Source of the DNA: Hirudinaria manillensis
Taxonomy: Eukaryota > Annelida > Clitellata > Hirudinida > Hirudinidae
Direction of reading: 5' to 3'
Assembly (NCBI GenBank): GCA_034509925.1
Contig: CM067530.1
Coordinates: 2,759,001-2,823,000 of the forward strand
Length of the DNA stretch: 64,000 bases
The notes below the pieces were generated by a model. That model saw only the letters and a list, made by a program, of their open reading frames with translations, had not been told where the DNA came from and did no database searches. Numbering within the stretch: the stretch's first letter is position 1; each line of letters begins with the position of its first letter. The translations under genes and the position numbers were made by a program. Below, one piece after another: positions 25,151 through 38,018 of this stretch.

Positions 25151-27641
25151 CTTTGTGACTGCTGCCTGTGTATCCGCTCATTTAATTGCAAGTGACTTTA
25201 TAAATTTTCTGGAGACTTTGAGAATATCTGTCAGTACTATTAAACCTGTCTTGATGAAGATTCTCACTCACAAACAACATAAACCTTGAATCTTGGTCCG
25301 ATTAAAAGGCATCCGGCGAAAGAATTTTACCGCGAGGTGAAAATACTGCATAACAATCTAAAAATAATCTTAAGATATTAAGCCTATTCGCGATTTTTTA
25401 TAAACATCTGAACGCGATCTGTTAATTTTAGCGCGCTAAGATTTATATACTACGGGCCGTCTGGTTGGTGCCCGTCGTTCTATGCAAGCTCACACAGAGC
25501 GTGCGCAGCGAGCACACCGTCGGCAGCTTATGAAACAAGTGGACCACGAACTATAGAAAAGCAGAAAGATTGGGACAAAATGCTTCACTAAATAAGAGAT
25601 TTTCATAAACGTCTTCACTTATTCCGTCAGAATTTCAGGTTTCGTTCCATCGCCCTTCGTTCATGGCGCTTCCCGACAAAGGGTACCGAAATCGGATCGG
25701 ATAAATGCGGTCAGTGACCACTCGACCTCCCCGGAAAAGCAATGACCTGGACCGATGTTCAGGAGATTGAAGTTCTAGCTATAAAATTCAGAGAATTGTT
25801 CGGCTTTCAAGCCGGATGGCGGAGCCACTTCTCGAACATGTCTTGCTAATTGCTTTTTAAAAAAGATTGTTTATCGTCGAAAGCAAGGTCTCGGCTATTT
25901 TTAACTCAAAAATTACATGACGTGAGTCGACTCAGGACAAATAACATGCGATAACAAAACACAGGTGGGAAAACGTAGCCTACATAACCACCAATGTAAA
26001 CCGATTGCAGGGTCGGACTTAAGGTCAGGGCAACATCATTTTGTTGCCGAGAGACGAACGATCGAAACCCCAACTATTTATTTTATGATTCGAAAAATAA
26101 ATTTGGGAATTATCATTAAAATTTGGTGTTTAGTAAGCTAAATAAAACTGGGAAGTTGAGTTTTGCGAAGGTTGATGTGAAAGTCCCTTCTACAAATTAT
26201 GTGAAAAGACAATTACCACAGTCGCTGAGGACTCGTGCCGAAATTGTAAAACCTTTTTAATCTCACTACCATTTTTGGAAATTTATGAATCGTCGACCAG
26301 GAATCCTAATGGAGCAAGATTTTAAAATTCGCAAAAAAAAAACAAACACACAAAAACCAACCGATAACAACGCTTCATAAAATGTATTTGTAGTGTACCA
26401 CTTAACCCAATTTAAGAGTGAAATAAAGTAAGCGATTGACTATCGGCTGTGAAAGGCTTATAATTTCAACAACTTTTTTTAAGTAGTCATCTGGGGGAAA
26501 ACTCCATTAACATCCTTGTAAACAGAACGACGTGCATGAGATTGAGAAGAAAGCATCTCTTTTTGCTCCAAATACACGTCACATCTATAAATTCGACACT
26601 TGCTTATAGTATATTTATATAAATATTTATAATGCACTTATAAAGTAATTGAAAATTACAACTTCTCTCCCACTTTATGGTTCATGACTACTTTATTATT
26701 TACATAGATTATATGCGTACATATTCATAAATATATGATATTTAAGTTTTAGTAAAGTCTTAGTAAGCCTAAATTTAACTTTTGACTAAATTTTAACTTC
26801 TTCCAATCAGTTCGCCAGATGTCCCTGTTAAATAGCATGCAGTAATATTACATGCCCAACAATATTTAACTCCAATCTAATATATCTAAACGAATTAATT
26901 TGTATAATTTAATCTAACACAAGAAAAATAACATAGTAAGTGACCGACTCTAAACTAGGCAGACCTGGTTGTTAAGAACATCGCAACAGGAAGCGTCCAG
27001 TACCGTCTGACAGTATCTGCTGGTATCTCTTGGTGTCTCTCATACGCTTAAGGTATTGATTCTTCCCATTTTTTAGAATCTGAAGCTGATTGTTTTGCTC
27101 GAATCTAAATTTATTGTTCTGCTTATTTCGTCATTCAAGACGTCGGCTCTAATCTTGAGGCCGCTCATATGATTTTCTTTCATAAACTGCTCCTCTTCCA
27201 AATTGTCATTCTATGACAGTTTTAAACTAACTGTAATCGCTGTTAAAAGCAACATCTTGTCTGCGTCCATTATTTTCGCTGTAACAACACTATGACTTAT
27301 GACAAAGGGGTCTGCAAAGCTTTGATAAACAAATTTTGTTTTGAGCGTTATTTGGGACGCGTATGTAGCACAGAAGAAATATTTATTGTAAGTGAGAAAA
27401 GGAATGTCTAAAATCATATAAAAATTTCATCCGATAAACATAAATTATAGTAATCCAACCAACTTAATGAATCTTTCAGATTCATAAACCCAGTAATTAG
27501 AATGTTCCATGAAGTCATGTTGAACACTGATGAAGAAGGCAAAGAAATGCCATCAAGTAGCATACATTATCATAAATCATTACTTAATTAGAACGATCGC
27601 AACGAGCCAATAACATCTCCAATAAATATTCAGTCTCAAAT
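25151..27641. promoter_or_regulatory. Divergent intergenic region, 2.5 kb
   Basis: Lies between the 5' ends of the NR0B-like gene (minus) and the 514-aa gene (plus), so it should carry both promoters. The left part (25250-26050) is less AT-rich than the rest. No coding exon, repeat array or RNA gene is visible. Confidence 0.4.
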
Positions 27642-30369
27642 ATGGTGGTCGACCCTCTTAAGAAGCTGACCTCAGAAGTGATGGCAAATAAAAAGGTGAG
27701 GAAATTGAATTTATAAAGCGATAAGTCGCAGTAATGTCTTCAATTGTGTTAAATTTTAAAATAATTCACAATTTATTTTAGCTCACCAAACTTAGTACTG
27801 AAATATTTAAACAAGTCTCGCTGGCTCTAAGGTTTGGAGCTACCATGATAAATATAATGTTAAATTATTTGGGATAACCGGACTAATTACGCATATTTAA
27901 AATACGAATTAAATTATAACTAAATAACGTAAACAATAATGCCTTATCTAGTCGTCGCACATCACACCCGAGTCCCCAGAACTAAAACATCATTGAAACT
28001 ATTTTTAACATCCTCAAATTCTTGTCTCATTGTCCAGTTCCAAATTAGATCATAAATTAAACATATGACAACTAACCATTTTAAATGTAATTTAATTTCA
28101 ACAATTTTGCTGTTGAATGATTACGTTTCAGTTCATTACTGCCTCCTGTATTAGATTCAACTCTCTTTGAAGTCGACAATCTTCTATATTCAAGCGATAG
28201 ACTTTCTGCTGACACGAATTTCTTGGGTTGTGATACTTTTTTTGAGTTCAATTCGAAGAATAGGCATATAATAGTTAGTGCTATTCGCTTACAGGATCTT
28301 ACAAAATGGAAAAACTATCGCCTGAAGTTCTGGAATGTTTGCAATCTTATTGCACGATTTATATGTTTATAGTAAGTTTAGTATTTACGACAACGTGTGG
28401 TATTTAGAAACGCCCACAAATTATTATGTGAGAGCATATTCTTAAGTTATACATTGTAAAATTAATTTATTTCATGTAGATAGTAGTCATGAAAGTGGAG
28501 GATCATATCTTGGATACAACTTATCTCCAGCTGATCCAACACATACCAAAGATAACTATTGATGGGGAATATCACTACAACGTCCTGCTATTGTAGGAAT
28601 TTGATCATCCAAAGCACTCATATATTCTATATTTATTCTTTAAATTTGTTTTTATTAGGTGCGTAAACAGGTTACTGAGCTCAAGATGTTATGTTAACGT
28701 CTGTCGGGCACTGAAGTTGCTTTCAGTTGCTCTTAAGGACAAAAACTTCGAAAAGCTGCTGAAATTTAAGACCCGCTGTAAGACTTATTAATTTTTATTA
28801 GCGTCCCTCGTCGTTAGAGAGTATTACAAACGAATAATTGCCATGCTAGATTCATGCAAGGCTCTGTTCCTATCGAAGCTCAAAGACATTCCTGCATCGA
28901 GACATCCCGATAAAAACAGAGTTACCTCGTGGATGACCAGTCAAGGCAAGTTTTACTTATTTCCAATTTGTTTGATTCCTGGTTAATAATTCCAAAACGT
29001 TTGTCACAGCTGCCGCTTTATTAGCGAACGTCGACTTCAATCAAGTGGGATGTCATACTCCTACTCGTAGTTACATAGAGCTTTATCTGTCTACAGGAAA
29101 GGTTCGATCTTGATAGAAATAATAATAATAATAACAATAATAATAATGATGATGAAAATGATTTTGGCGATGGTTATGATGATGGTGATAAAGAGTGTCG
29201 CATACTATCGTATTTATCAGTAGATAGCGTAATAATCATGTACAACGAGGACAAAAATTAATCTAATTTCAAATTTTCTTAGAAAGATTTTGAACAGACG
29301 ATTGGAGCGCACATCAATTCCTTGATGGACTCAATTTCTTACGAATTGGAATTTGAATCAATTGGATTTAAACAAGACGGCATAACATTTCACTTGGCAC
29401 ATTTACACGATTATTTGACATCGACGCGGGCGGTTGATGTGTTCAATCAGAACTTACGTGGACATTCAGTCTCAGATGGTTGTTTGCATCAAGGAGATGG
29501 CCTGACAGTGACAGACCTTTTCATAAAAAGATGCGGTTCTTTTGTGAAATACTTTTACTATTTCCTCGAATACCTAGTGAAGGCAAGAACAACTTACGCG
29601 CAATTTTTCTTATTGCTACTGTGTCATCAATTTGATTTTGATAAATTCTAGGAAGTCCATTTTCCGAACGATCTTCTGAATAACGTCGACAAAAATGGCT
29701 ACGACTGTGAGCCACATTTATCAAACAACAGCCCAAATTTGGCTGCAAAGATTATCGAAGGACAACAGAACCTTCAAAATGAAGGGGACAGTTCGGATGT
29801 ACAGGATTATATGTTAGAAAGGTTTCTTGTTTTGGACGAATTTAAGAAAAGTCTGGAAGTGATGAAAATATTATACGTCTCACGTTTGGCGAAGCCAGAG
29901 GTACTCAATCTTGATATAAAAACGAATTTGTTAATAACATAATTTGACCGATTAATTGTAATTGAATAGTGGTTCATGGGAGCACGTAACAACCCCCTTA
30001 AGAATTACATCTTCGATGTATTGAAAGATCAGTCGAAGCAGTGCCTTGTGCCATGGTGGATTCACAAAACCGTGGAACAGTGGTAATACGACTTCACTGG
30101 CTACATTTTTACCAAAATGAAATTCCAATGAGTACTCTTTCACAGCTCATTCATGGTTCTATCTGATCATCTGGACTACTTGAAAAAAGACTTGGTCAGA
30201 ATGCTTAAAGGGGAAAACATTGACGTGGTATAATCTGAAATGACAGAATTTAATCTTTGAAGAAGATAACGAATATCGAAGTTTACAACTTATTTATTAT
30301 TTTCAGGTTACAAGGGAAAGCCTTTACTTTGCCATAAATGCCACAAATTATGAAGACCAGTTTTTTTAA
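27642..30369 (+). CDS. Unrecognised helical protein, 514 aa, 13 exons
   Basis: Exons: 27642-27695, 27782-27831, 28132-28226, 28295-28371, 28480-28592, 28659-28777, 28802-28945, 29010-29101, 29283-29576, 29652-29900, 29970-30082, 30146-30227, 30307-30369; they sum to 1545 nt with consistent phases. I do not recognise the family. The sequence is Leu/Lys/Asp-rich and looks mostly alpha-helical, with no signal peptide, metal site or obvious catalytic motif; long helical stretches include NVCRALKLLSVALKDKNFEK and the segment ending in KILYVSRLAKPE. It may be a subunit of a complex, but that is a guess. The intron after exon 7th-last (donor at 28946) is GC-AG: the sequence is AG|GCAAGT, and the nearby GT would lead to a stop. 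The exon 3 to 4 junction (28227-28294) is the least certain. The donor after 29576 could instead be a GC donor six bases later. Confidence 0.75.
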
Positions 30370-31725
30370 TCCTTCACATGAATCGATCCACGCCTTAATA
30401 ATAATATGAACAGTTGCGAATCCGGTATAAATTACGTATTTTCGAAAACTTTAGATCAAAACAATGCTATAAAATACTTTAAAAAAAAAGCTGTGAATGT
30501 GGATGTGGAAGAGTTTTTAAGTTCGTGAGAACAGCCCATTTGAGTTCCGATACTCACCGATGTCTGCAATAAATATCCTTCAATTCTTTCTTTGAGTAAA
30601 CATTTGATTTCCCTGTTGTTTTACTTTTATGAAAATTCTATCTCATACCACAGCAACTGTGTGTCAGCTGCAAGCTACGAGTCAGTTGGAGAGGCAAGCT
30701 ATACCTTAATACCTTAACCTTAATCCTATTCTTAGGATTTCAAAATAGCTCTGAATATGGTTGTTTTTCAGTTTCCATTATCTCGATGAATGAATAAAAG
30801 TGAAACAAGGAAGTCGACGCAAAAAGAGCTATAAATTCTTTTTAAAATTTACTAAAATATCTTTCTTTAATGAGCAAAAAACAAAAAAAAATTACAGCAA
30901 CGATGACGGAGGCGACGATGACAGTAGGTTGACGATTGACTGACTAGGAATTCTTAAGAATAGTGAATAAAACAACAACAACAACAAGATCGCACACACA
31001 TCCGCCAGGCGTACGATACCGGCGCCGACAGCATAAAATGGCACGTAACTACCTAGATGGATCCCCATCTCTGGGTCTGGTAAGGAAGCCAAAAGCGATT
31101 TACAGTGTTTGCAAAGACTGTTAGAAAAACCACTAAAATACATTAAAATACAGCCAGAAGACACTCATAATCAGATGAAATTGTTTGCAACACCTTGTAG
31201 GGAAGTCCGACGAAAGGACTGCCCGAGTAGGACGAGCGAAGTCGTTTCACTTTCGCTTTGTCTTTGGCAGTCTGGTTGCTATCATTGGAGAGAGGATAGA
31301 CTTCACAAAGAATGGCACCAAGAAGAGTATCAGCATGAACTTCAAATGCGTTTTGTATGAGACACAAACGCAAACACGCAAACACACTGAGTCTTCATCT
31401 TCGACTAGTAGGCAGACAAAGCCGACTAAAACAGCAACTTTTCATGAAGCATGAAAAAAAAAGAAAAAAAGACTTCAAAACCGTATTCTACAAGATAAAA
31501 CGGAGGAGAATAGAGACAAAGGACAACATAATTTCAATCAACAAATAAACACAGTGTCAGAGAACGACGATCGATTTAAAGCTACGTAAATAATTTACAA
31601 GAACATAATTTGCTCGACTCCGGAAAACGTCCCTCGTGACGACTGACGACATGTCGCTGACGACGTGGAGAGTGGTTCTTCTCTTCCTTCCATCCATCCA
31701 TTCATCCGTCCGTCTGTCCTTCTTG
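30370..31725. other. Convergent intergenic spacer
   Basis: Between the stops of the 514-aa gene (plus) and the SHB-like gene (minus). It should contain both 3' UTRs. Short open frames on both strands near 31100-31550 overlap each other and show no domain, so I left them out. Confidence 0.5.
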
Positions 31726-34700
31726 TCACAGAAGTTCTATTCCCACGGGATACACCAGCGACATGTGCTCTGCGCCCTTGATCGGCAGTTTGTGCAGCGT
31801 GTAGTGGTGGATCATGTGAGGGATGCTCGAGAATGGCTGGCTGAACTGACCGAGGATGTAACGGCCATCTGGGTTGGTCACGATTTTCATGTGCATGAAG
31901 CCCCTGGCGCTCCTGGAAGTAACATAAGCTGGCATGAGAATCGACAGATCAGAAATCGGTCCGCATCATAAACGGTCTGGAAATTTTTTTTCCCCAAAAA
32001 ACGGCACGAGAATCCGTACTTGAGGGAGAGAGAAAAGTCGAATCGATTGCTCTCGCTCATCCGGACGAGAAAGCCTCCTTCCCTGTGCATCCTGAGGATG
32101 TTCTCGGCTTCCACGCGGCTTATCGTCCCGTGGAACCAACTGGAAAAGGCGGGAGAAAATGTTTCATTTTTGTAAACTTAACAGTCTCATAGTAGACGAA
32201 GTGGATATAAAAATGCTGAGCTCTGAGAAACTTAGGAAGAGTTGTTAAATAAAAACAGATCCACTGTTTAGTACAAAAGCATCCACAAGTATATCTAGAA
32301 AATTTGGAACTCCAAACATATTTTTGATCTATTAATAAATAACAGTAATGATGACGATTATGATGATGATAATGATGATGGTGATTTTATAAAGCTCTTT
32401 TTAATAATTCTTAATAAGACAAAGTGTTATACTTCCTTCAATTATGGCAACAAAGATGGTCGTTACTATTTTCATCATCACCACCACCTCCATCACCATT
32501 ATCAGCACCATCATCATCAATTCAGTCTATCAACATGTTTCCAAACAACCACTGGCTACAACAATAACAGCAGCAGCAACAACAACAATGATTCCTACTA
32601 ACAACTGCTCTTCCAATGGGATCCTGGGATCGATCTTTTCCGGACCCATGCTGTGGATCCACGATGAAGACGAGGCTCGACTCGAGTACTGTCTCGGCAT
32701 CATCTGGTACGAGCACCTCATGCTGTCCGGGGCTGCAATGGCGCATTTCGAATGTCAGAAGCGATATTTCTTTTTCTTTTTTAATTATATTGTGTTGCGT
32801 TGCACGACTCTTTTATTTTTAGTTAATTAATTAATCAATTTATTTATTTATTACTAGGCACTAATTTATTAATATTGTCGACAGTGCTAAAGTTAATTAT
32901 CAGTGATGAAAGGTTAGTTTTATAGTCTGGCATTGTTACAATAGGTTTAGGAGTTCGTCTGGCAAAGTTCATGAGATCTCTTGCCTGAAATTCATGAATA
33001 AAATTAAAATTTCTGAAATCTTTCTTATTCAGCAAACAAAAGAAGATTCTTATCTCCCTGCTGGTTCCATAACTTCTACGACAATAGCAACAACAATGAC
33101 TGAAATGCAGCACACCAACACTAACAACAACAACAACAACATTCAAACATCACTCAATGCAATGCCAGCTTCCGGTAGCATCTCAGGCATCCGGGCCAAA
33201 GAACTGCTACTAAGCAGCACTTTGAGTACTTTGTCAACACTTTGCATTTATGGTCTTACAGAAACACTTGGAACCAAAAGCTTACGCATTGAGCCGGTCT
33301 GACAGAAAAATGGGTGCTGTTGGTCCCAGGGCTCGTCGTACTCGATGCCTGGTCGATAGTCCACGCTCCTGACGCTGCCCGACCTGTAGTGGTGCCTCAC
33401 CTGCGGGGATGGACCCATCTGCTGGTGGGGGTAGTAGTATTGGCCCTGTGGGTAGTTGGAAGCCTCTAGACCATAAGCGCTCCTCATCATCAGGGACTCG
33501 TGCCTGGAGCGGACGTCCCCGGTCCCTCGAGGAGTGTCGCAGCGCCAACTTTCTCTCATTGGGGGCTCTGGAGCTGGTCCTGATTGAGTGAAGGGTTGAA
33601 ATGAAATTAATGACTGACGATGATGATGATGATGTTGGTGACGTAGAATATATAGGATGGTTATTAGCATGTTTAATATTTTTTTAAAATTTAACTTTAA
33701 TATTTGAACAGAAATTGTCGATCTTCTGTTCCAGCATTCTAGTGCTAATTATTTATAAACTTGACAAGTGGACCAACTTAAAACTTAGGTGTTACAAAAT
33801 TAAATGACACTTCCTAGAAATTGCAGAGGTATTTCCATCCTATCCTTCTGCACGTCTAATGAACACCCGCCCATTACATGGCTAATTGAAAAGGATCTGA
33901 GATGATTTAAACATCTGCTGAAGTGGCTTGCATGTTCTTAACATTCGTTAAGTCCTAATAATGGCCGTTTAGTGATGATAATGAGATTATCCATTAACCA
34001 GAAAGCAATAGAAAGAAATTCAATTTTCATGTTTCTTATTAAAGATAAACAGCTCTGCATGGGAATAATTAAGATTAGATTAGAAGGTAGAGACGAAAAA
34101 ATATGAATAATTAAAAATAGTAAAAAGCCTTGTAGTTAAACCAGAGAGAGAGAGAGACTCACCAGATGGCATGACGAGCATGTCTTCGTCGTATCTCCTT
34201 CCGTTACTCCAGGTGTCGCTCTTGTTGACGGGCGTCTTGGCGGACAAATCCCACGGCTGATCCTCCGGCGGTGGCATGCCGGCTCTGGGTAAGGGCTGAA
34301 CCGGAGGAAGAGGTCGCGGTGCCCTGCCGATGCCCGGTGTCTGAAGGGGCTGACCTTCGGCTAAATCGCCCGAGTCCTGGAGTAGATTCGGCGGCGGAGG
34401 CGGTAGCTCGTTGGCCAGATTGTAGGTCTTGGCCGGTATCGGCGGAGGCCGAATGTCTTTGCCCTCCAGGGTATTGTCGCTCTCCTCTCCGTCTTCATCT
34501 GATTTCAATTTCTTGTCTGAGTTCCAAGATTTGAGAGTCTCAAAGCCTATCTGGGTCTCCCCAATGCAGGTAGACTGAGATTTCTTCTCCAGGGTGTCGT
34601 CAGAATTTCTGACCTGATTGAGAGTCGTCGAGGATGACATGAGACTCGACAAGCCCGAGTCGAGCTGCTGGGACACCTTTATCGGACCCTCCTCGTACGG

Positions 34701-37537
34701 GTCGTCGTACTCCATGACCCTATTTTCTCCACTAACATCTGGATAGATCATCAGAAATCATTTCAATTAGATAAACAAATCTCCTATCTTGAAATGAGCA
34801 CAAAGTAAACAGGCATAAAGTAAGACAGAGAATTTATAGTAGTTATAATAAACATATTCAATTTGCTCCCCAAAAATTCTTTTTCTTAATTTTTTACAAA
34901 CGAAAAATCAGATATGCCCATTAAATCAGACTTTCACCAACTGCCAAGACTGTGAAGAATCAAAAGTTGGAAATAAACTTCAATTAGTCTCAAGACTTCA
35001 AAAGTATGAAGTTGGGTTCAGTGTGAAGCCTGTGAAGTCAAAGAACCTCTTGTTGGTGATGTTTGGACATCAAAACCATGCACAAAAAACATGCTGGAAA
35101 TACCTTAAAATCTGACAAATCAATTTCTAAAATCATCAAAAACAGTCTTTAAATTATAACAGAGAGTGAAAACTGAGTCCATTCAGGTGAAATAGTTTCC
35201 AATGCCACCTGAATTCCATTGTGCACTAACTAGCTCTGGTGGCAATGATAATGATGATGATGATGATGATGATGATATTGATGATGGTGGTGGTGCTGAT
35301 GATGATTGTGATGATAATAACAGTAGCCGTGGAATGTGTGACAGACACATTAACCCAGGATTTGTAACAGGAAAGACAAACCAAAGGAGAACGAGGTCGG
35401 CAACGAAGGAAAGCATTTTGGGATATGAATATTCATGAGGACGAGCAAGGACGTGCCGATCGGCGAATCGAAAAAGGTTCGGTATCGTCTCCACCGCATC
35501 TATTAGTATGAGGCCAATTATGCTTGTGACGGGCATATTAATAAAGCGTTATGATTAATCAGATATAATCATGACGAATTCATAAACATTACTTCATTTT
35601 GGGTGGGAGGAGAAGGAGGGGGAGGCGGAGTGAATCTGGCAACAATTTCCAACAATGGGCCAAGAACGAAATAATCACCAACAGAACAAATAAACTTCCC
35701 TGGTCATTGAAGACATTGCATTGCTAAGCAGCCGAATGTAGTCGCTCGTAAAGGAAATATTTGTTTAAATCGAATTCTTTGTGCTTTTTAGTTAATTTAT
35801 CAGTTTGTTAATCTGAACTAAAGAGAAAATAATCAGTCTTTTCTGAAATTAGGCAAGTTAAGCTACAGATGGAAATAATTATTAAAAATAGTCGTAAATA
35901 TTTTTTAACGGGATTTACATTAAAGACAGAAAAAGTTATTACTTTTACTCAGTCAGTTTCCTAATGGCTAATTAAATGAATATATGAATATACATTTTAA
36001 AAGCAAATAACTGCCATAAATTTTGATAAGTCATTTGTTCTCTAAGCAAGAAGATTGAATCGTTTGGATTCATTTCTGATCGCTCTGTCAAAAATAATTA
36101 CTGTATAGTAAATAACAGCAATAATAGAAAGTCATAAAAGATGCAGAGGCGATAACAACAAAGTCCCAAAGCCTAAGTCTCTGCCCGAGAAAATTATACT
36201 TGAGCCTAAAAAGCATAAATTAAGACAAAATTAAATAAAAACTGACCAGCTTTTATTATATCAGGAAGTTTTTCAGAAACATTGGCCCTTTCAGCAGCCG
36301 AGGATTTTTTGGCCTCGGAATTGTTCGCTTCGTTCGCCTAAAATTGAAATTGAATTTCAAGTAAAACAAGTTTAAGAGAGCAATTAAATATCTTAAACTT
36401 AATGCAACTTAATAGTTTAGGAAACCCTGTAAACACAATGATGATCGATACTGCATGAATTTGTAATAATGAAAAGAGGAGACTAGAGAGGAGAGTCAAT
36501 TTAAAATCCCATGAAGATATTATTTGAGTGGACCTAATTAATCAATACTAATCAGAAGACCAAACGTAAGAGGCAAACTCTAGACTTCTTTCTAATAGAG
36601 GTAGATAACCGTACAATTGATGCTCATATTAAATTTTGGCCGACAAAATGACCTTATCGACATCAGTAACTGTAATGTTGCAATTCAGAATTTATAATAG
36701 TTTATATATCTAAATAGCAGAGATATACCAGAACATTTTTAGAGACTGGTTTACATTGTTTTTATAACTCATATCCATGAAATTAGATCAATATTGTTAT
36801 GTTATAATATCCTTATTATTTAAAAAGTGACTTTATTAAGCAGAAAAAAAAACAATTCATCATTGATTGGTTCTTGAACACTTAGTGATGTAACAACCGA
36901 AAGATGAAAATTATGAGAAAATATAAAATTAATTCGACACAAGTAATGAGCCTTACTTTGCTCCCCTCATTATCATTTGTTTACATAAACAAATGCAAAC
37001 TTACTTACAAGAGACAAACTTAATACACAAGCAAAAAGTGTGATCTCTCTGCCTATATATGCAAACATACACAAAGCCATCAAAAACCTTGGAATTTTTT
37101 CCAAATGTTGACAGCTTGTCTCCAGTTTTCTCCTCTGAGACACTCAGTTTGGATGCAATTTCACTTAGGATGGAATCTGGAGTAATTCGTTCCTTGATGA
37201 CAGCACTATATACGGGCTGCTGATGGCCGGAATCTGGAGGTGAGGCTGGCGTGCGACCACCGCCACTGAGGTTCATGACCAGATCTTGGTCCTCCCTGTT
37301 AATATCTGCTGTCGGCAACGAGTAGTTCCTTTGAGGATAGTCAAATGGAGACTTGCTTGGTGAAGAGGGACTGTTTGCAGATGGTGAGCCGTCGCTCGAA
37401 GTTAAAATCTGTTCCTTAGCAGTGGTGGAGCGAGGGAGTTGCGGAGAATCGACTGAATTATCTACTTTACATTTGTGTGCAGGCGACGTTGTTGATTTCT
37501 TGTTGCCCAAACCAAAATGCTTTAATATTTTAGCCAT
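31726..37537 (-). CDS. SHB-family SH2 adaptor protein, 614 aa, 7 exons
   Basis: Cytoplasmic adaptor of the SHB/SHD/SHE/SHF family, which links tyrosine-phosphorylated receptors to downstream signalling. Exons (5' to 3'): 37537-37088, 36337-36247, 34738-34163, 33579-33286, 32732-32606, 32139-32020, 31912-31726; the sum is 1845 nt. The N-terminus MAKILKHFGLGNKK matches the SHB start. Middle exons carry proline-rich stretches (RPPPIPAKTY, LPPPPPNLL, RPLPPVQPLP) for SH3 partners and YDDP/YDEP tyrosine motifs. The exon before the SH2 ends in KIDPRIPLEEQ, equivalent to the short linker seen just before the vertebrate SHB SH2. The SH2 domain (about 514-612) is complete: WFHGTISR, GGFLVR (phosphotyrosine-binding Arg about 539), GFMHMKI and LPIKGAEHMSLVYPV. 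Family members cannot be told apart from this alone, so I give no symbol. The tyrosines in the middle region are likely phosphorylation sites by analogy. Confidence 0.92.
35245..35276. repeat. GAT/ATG trinucleotide microsatellite
   Basis: About ten near-perfect ATG units in an intron of the SHB-like gene. Similar but shorter GAT runs recur at about 29140, 32345 and 33620. Confidence 0.8.
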
Positions 37538-38018
37538 TAAATAAATTTAAATGGCGATGCGGAGATCAGGCCAAACAATAATTGCAAAACAAATTAATCA
37601 GAACCAAAGATATGAGTCAGCTGCACGACAATATTTATGCTAATTTTGACGCTCCGACAATTTAAGATGGTATTTTATTTTCGTTCCCAAGAACCAATAT
37701 ATAATTCTAAGTAAGTAAAAGCAACTGCTAAATTCTAAACCGATTTACGAAACTAAGCATCTAAGAAATATAAAAACTCCTAACGAACATACGCTACCGA
37801 CGCCCCGCGACTGAACATTACTTTGCGAGGCGATTTCTAAGTATCCGACTATGATTCCACCGATAGCCCAACCGATCAAGACCGCTTCGGGACATTGTCA
37901 ATGAACAACATTTACCAAGCAATTACTACCGTCTTATCCCATCATGCTCTAAATGTTTAAATCGGGAGCACACTTAACAGTTTATTACAGAAATCAAAAA
38001 CAATTCCCATGTCAAGTA

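Noticed and set aside
31100..31548. Cluster of overlapping short frames on both strands
   Set aside because: Mutually overlapping, Lys/Thr/Ser-biased and without splice support; most likely 3' UTR and spacer.
32522..32746. Minus-strand frame with a poly-Cys run
   Set aside because: Wrong frame over an SHB-like exon; the poly-Cys comes from an adjacent CAA/CAG microsatellite.
35183..35536. Minus-strand frame with Ser/Pro runs
   Set aside because: Created by the GAT microsatellite and located in an intron of the SHB-like gene; no splice sites fit the neighbouring exons.
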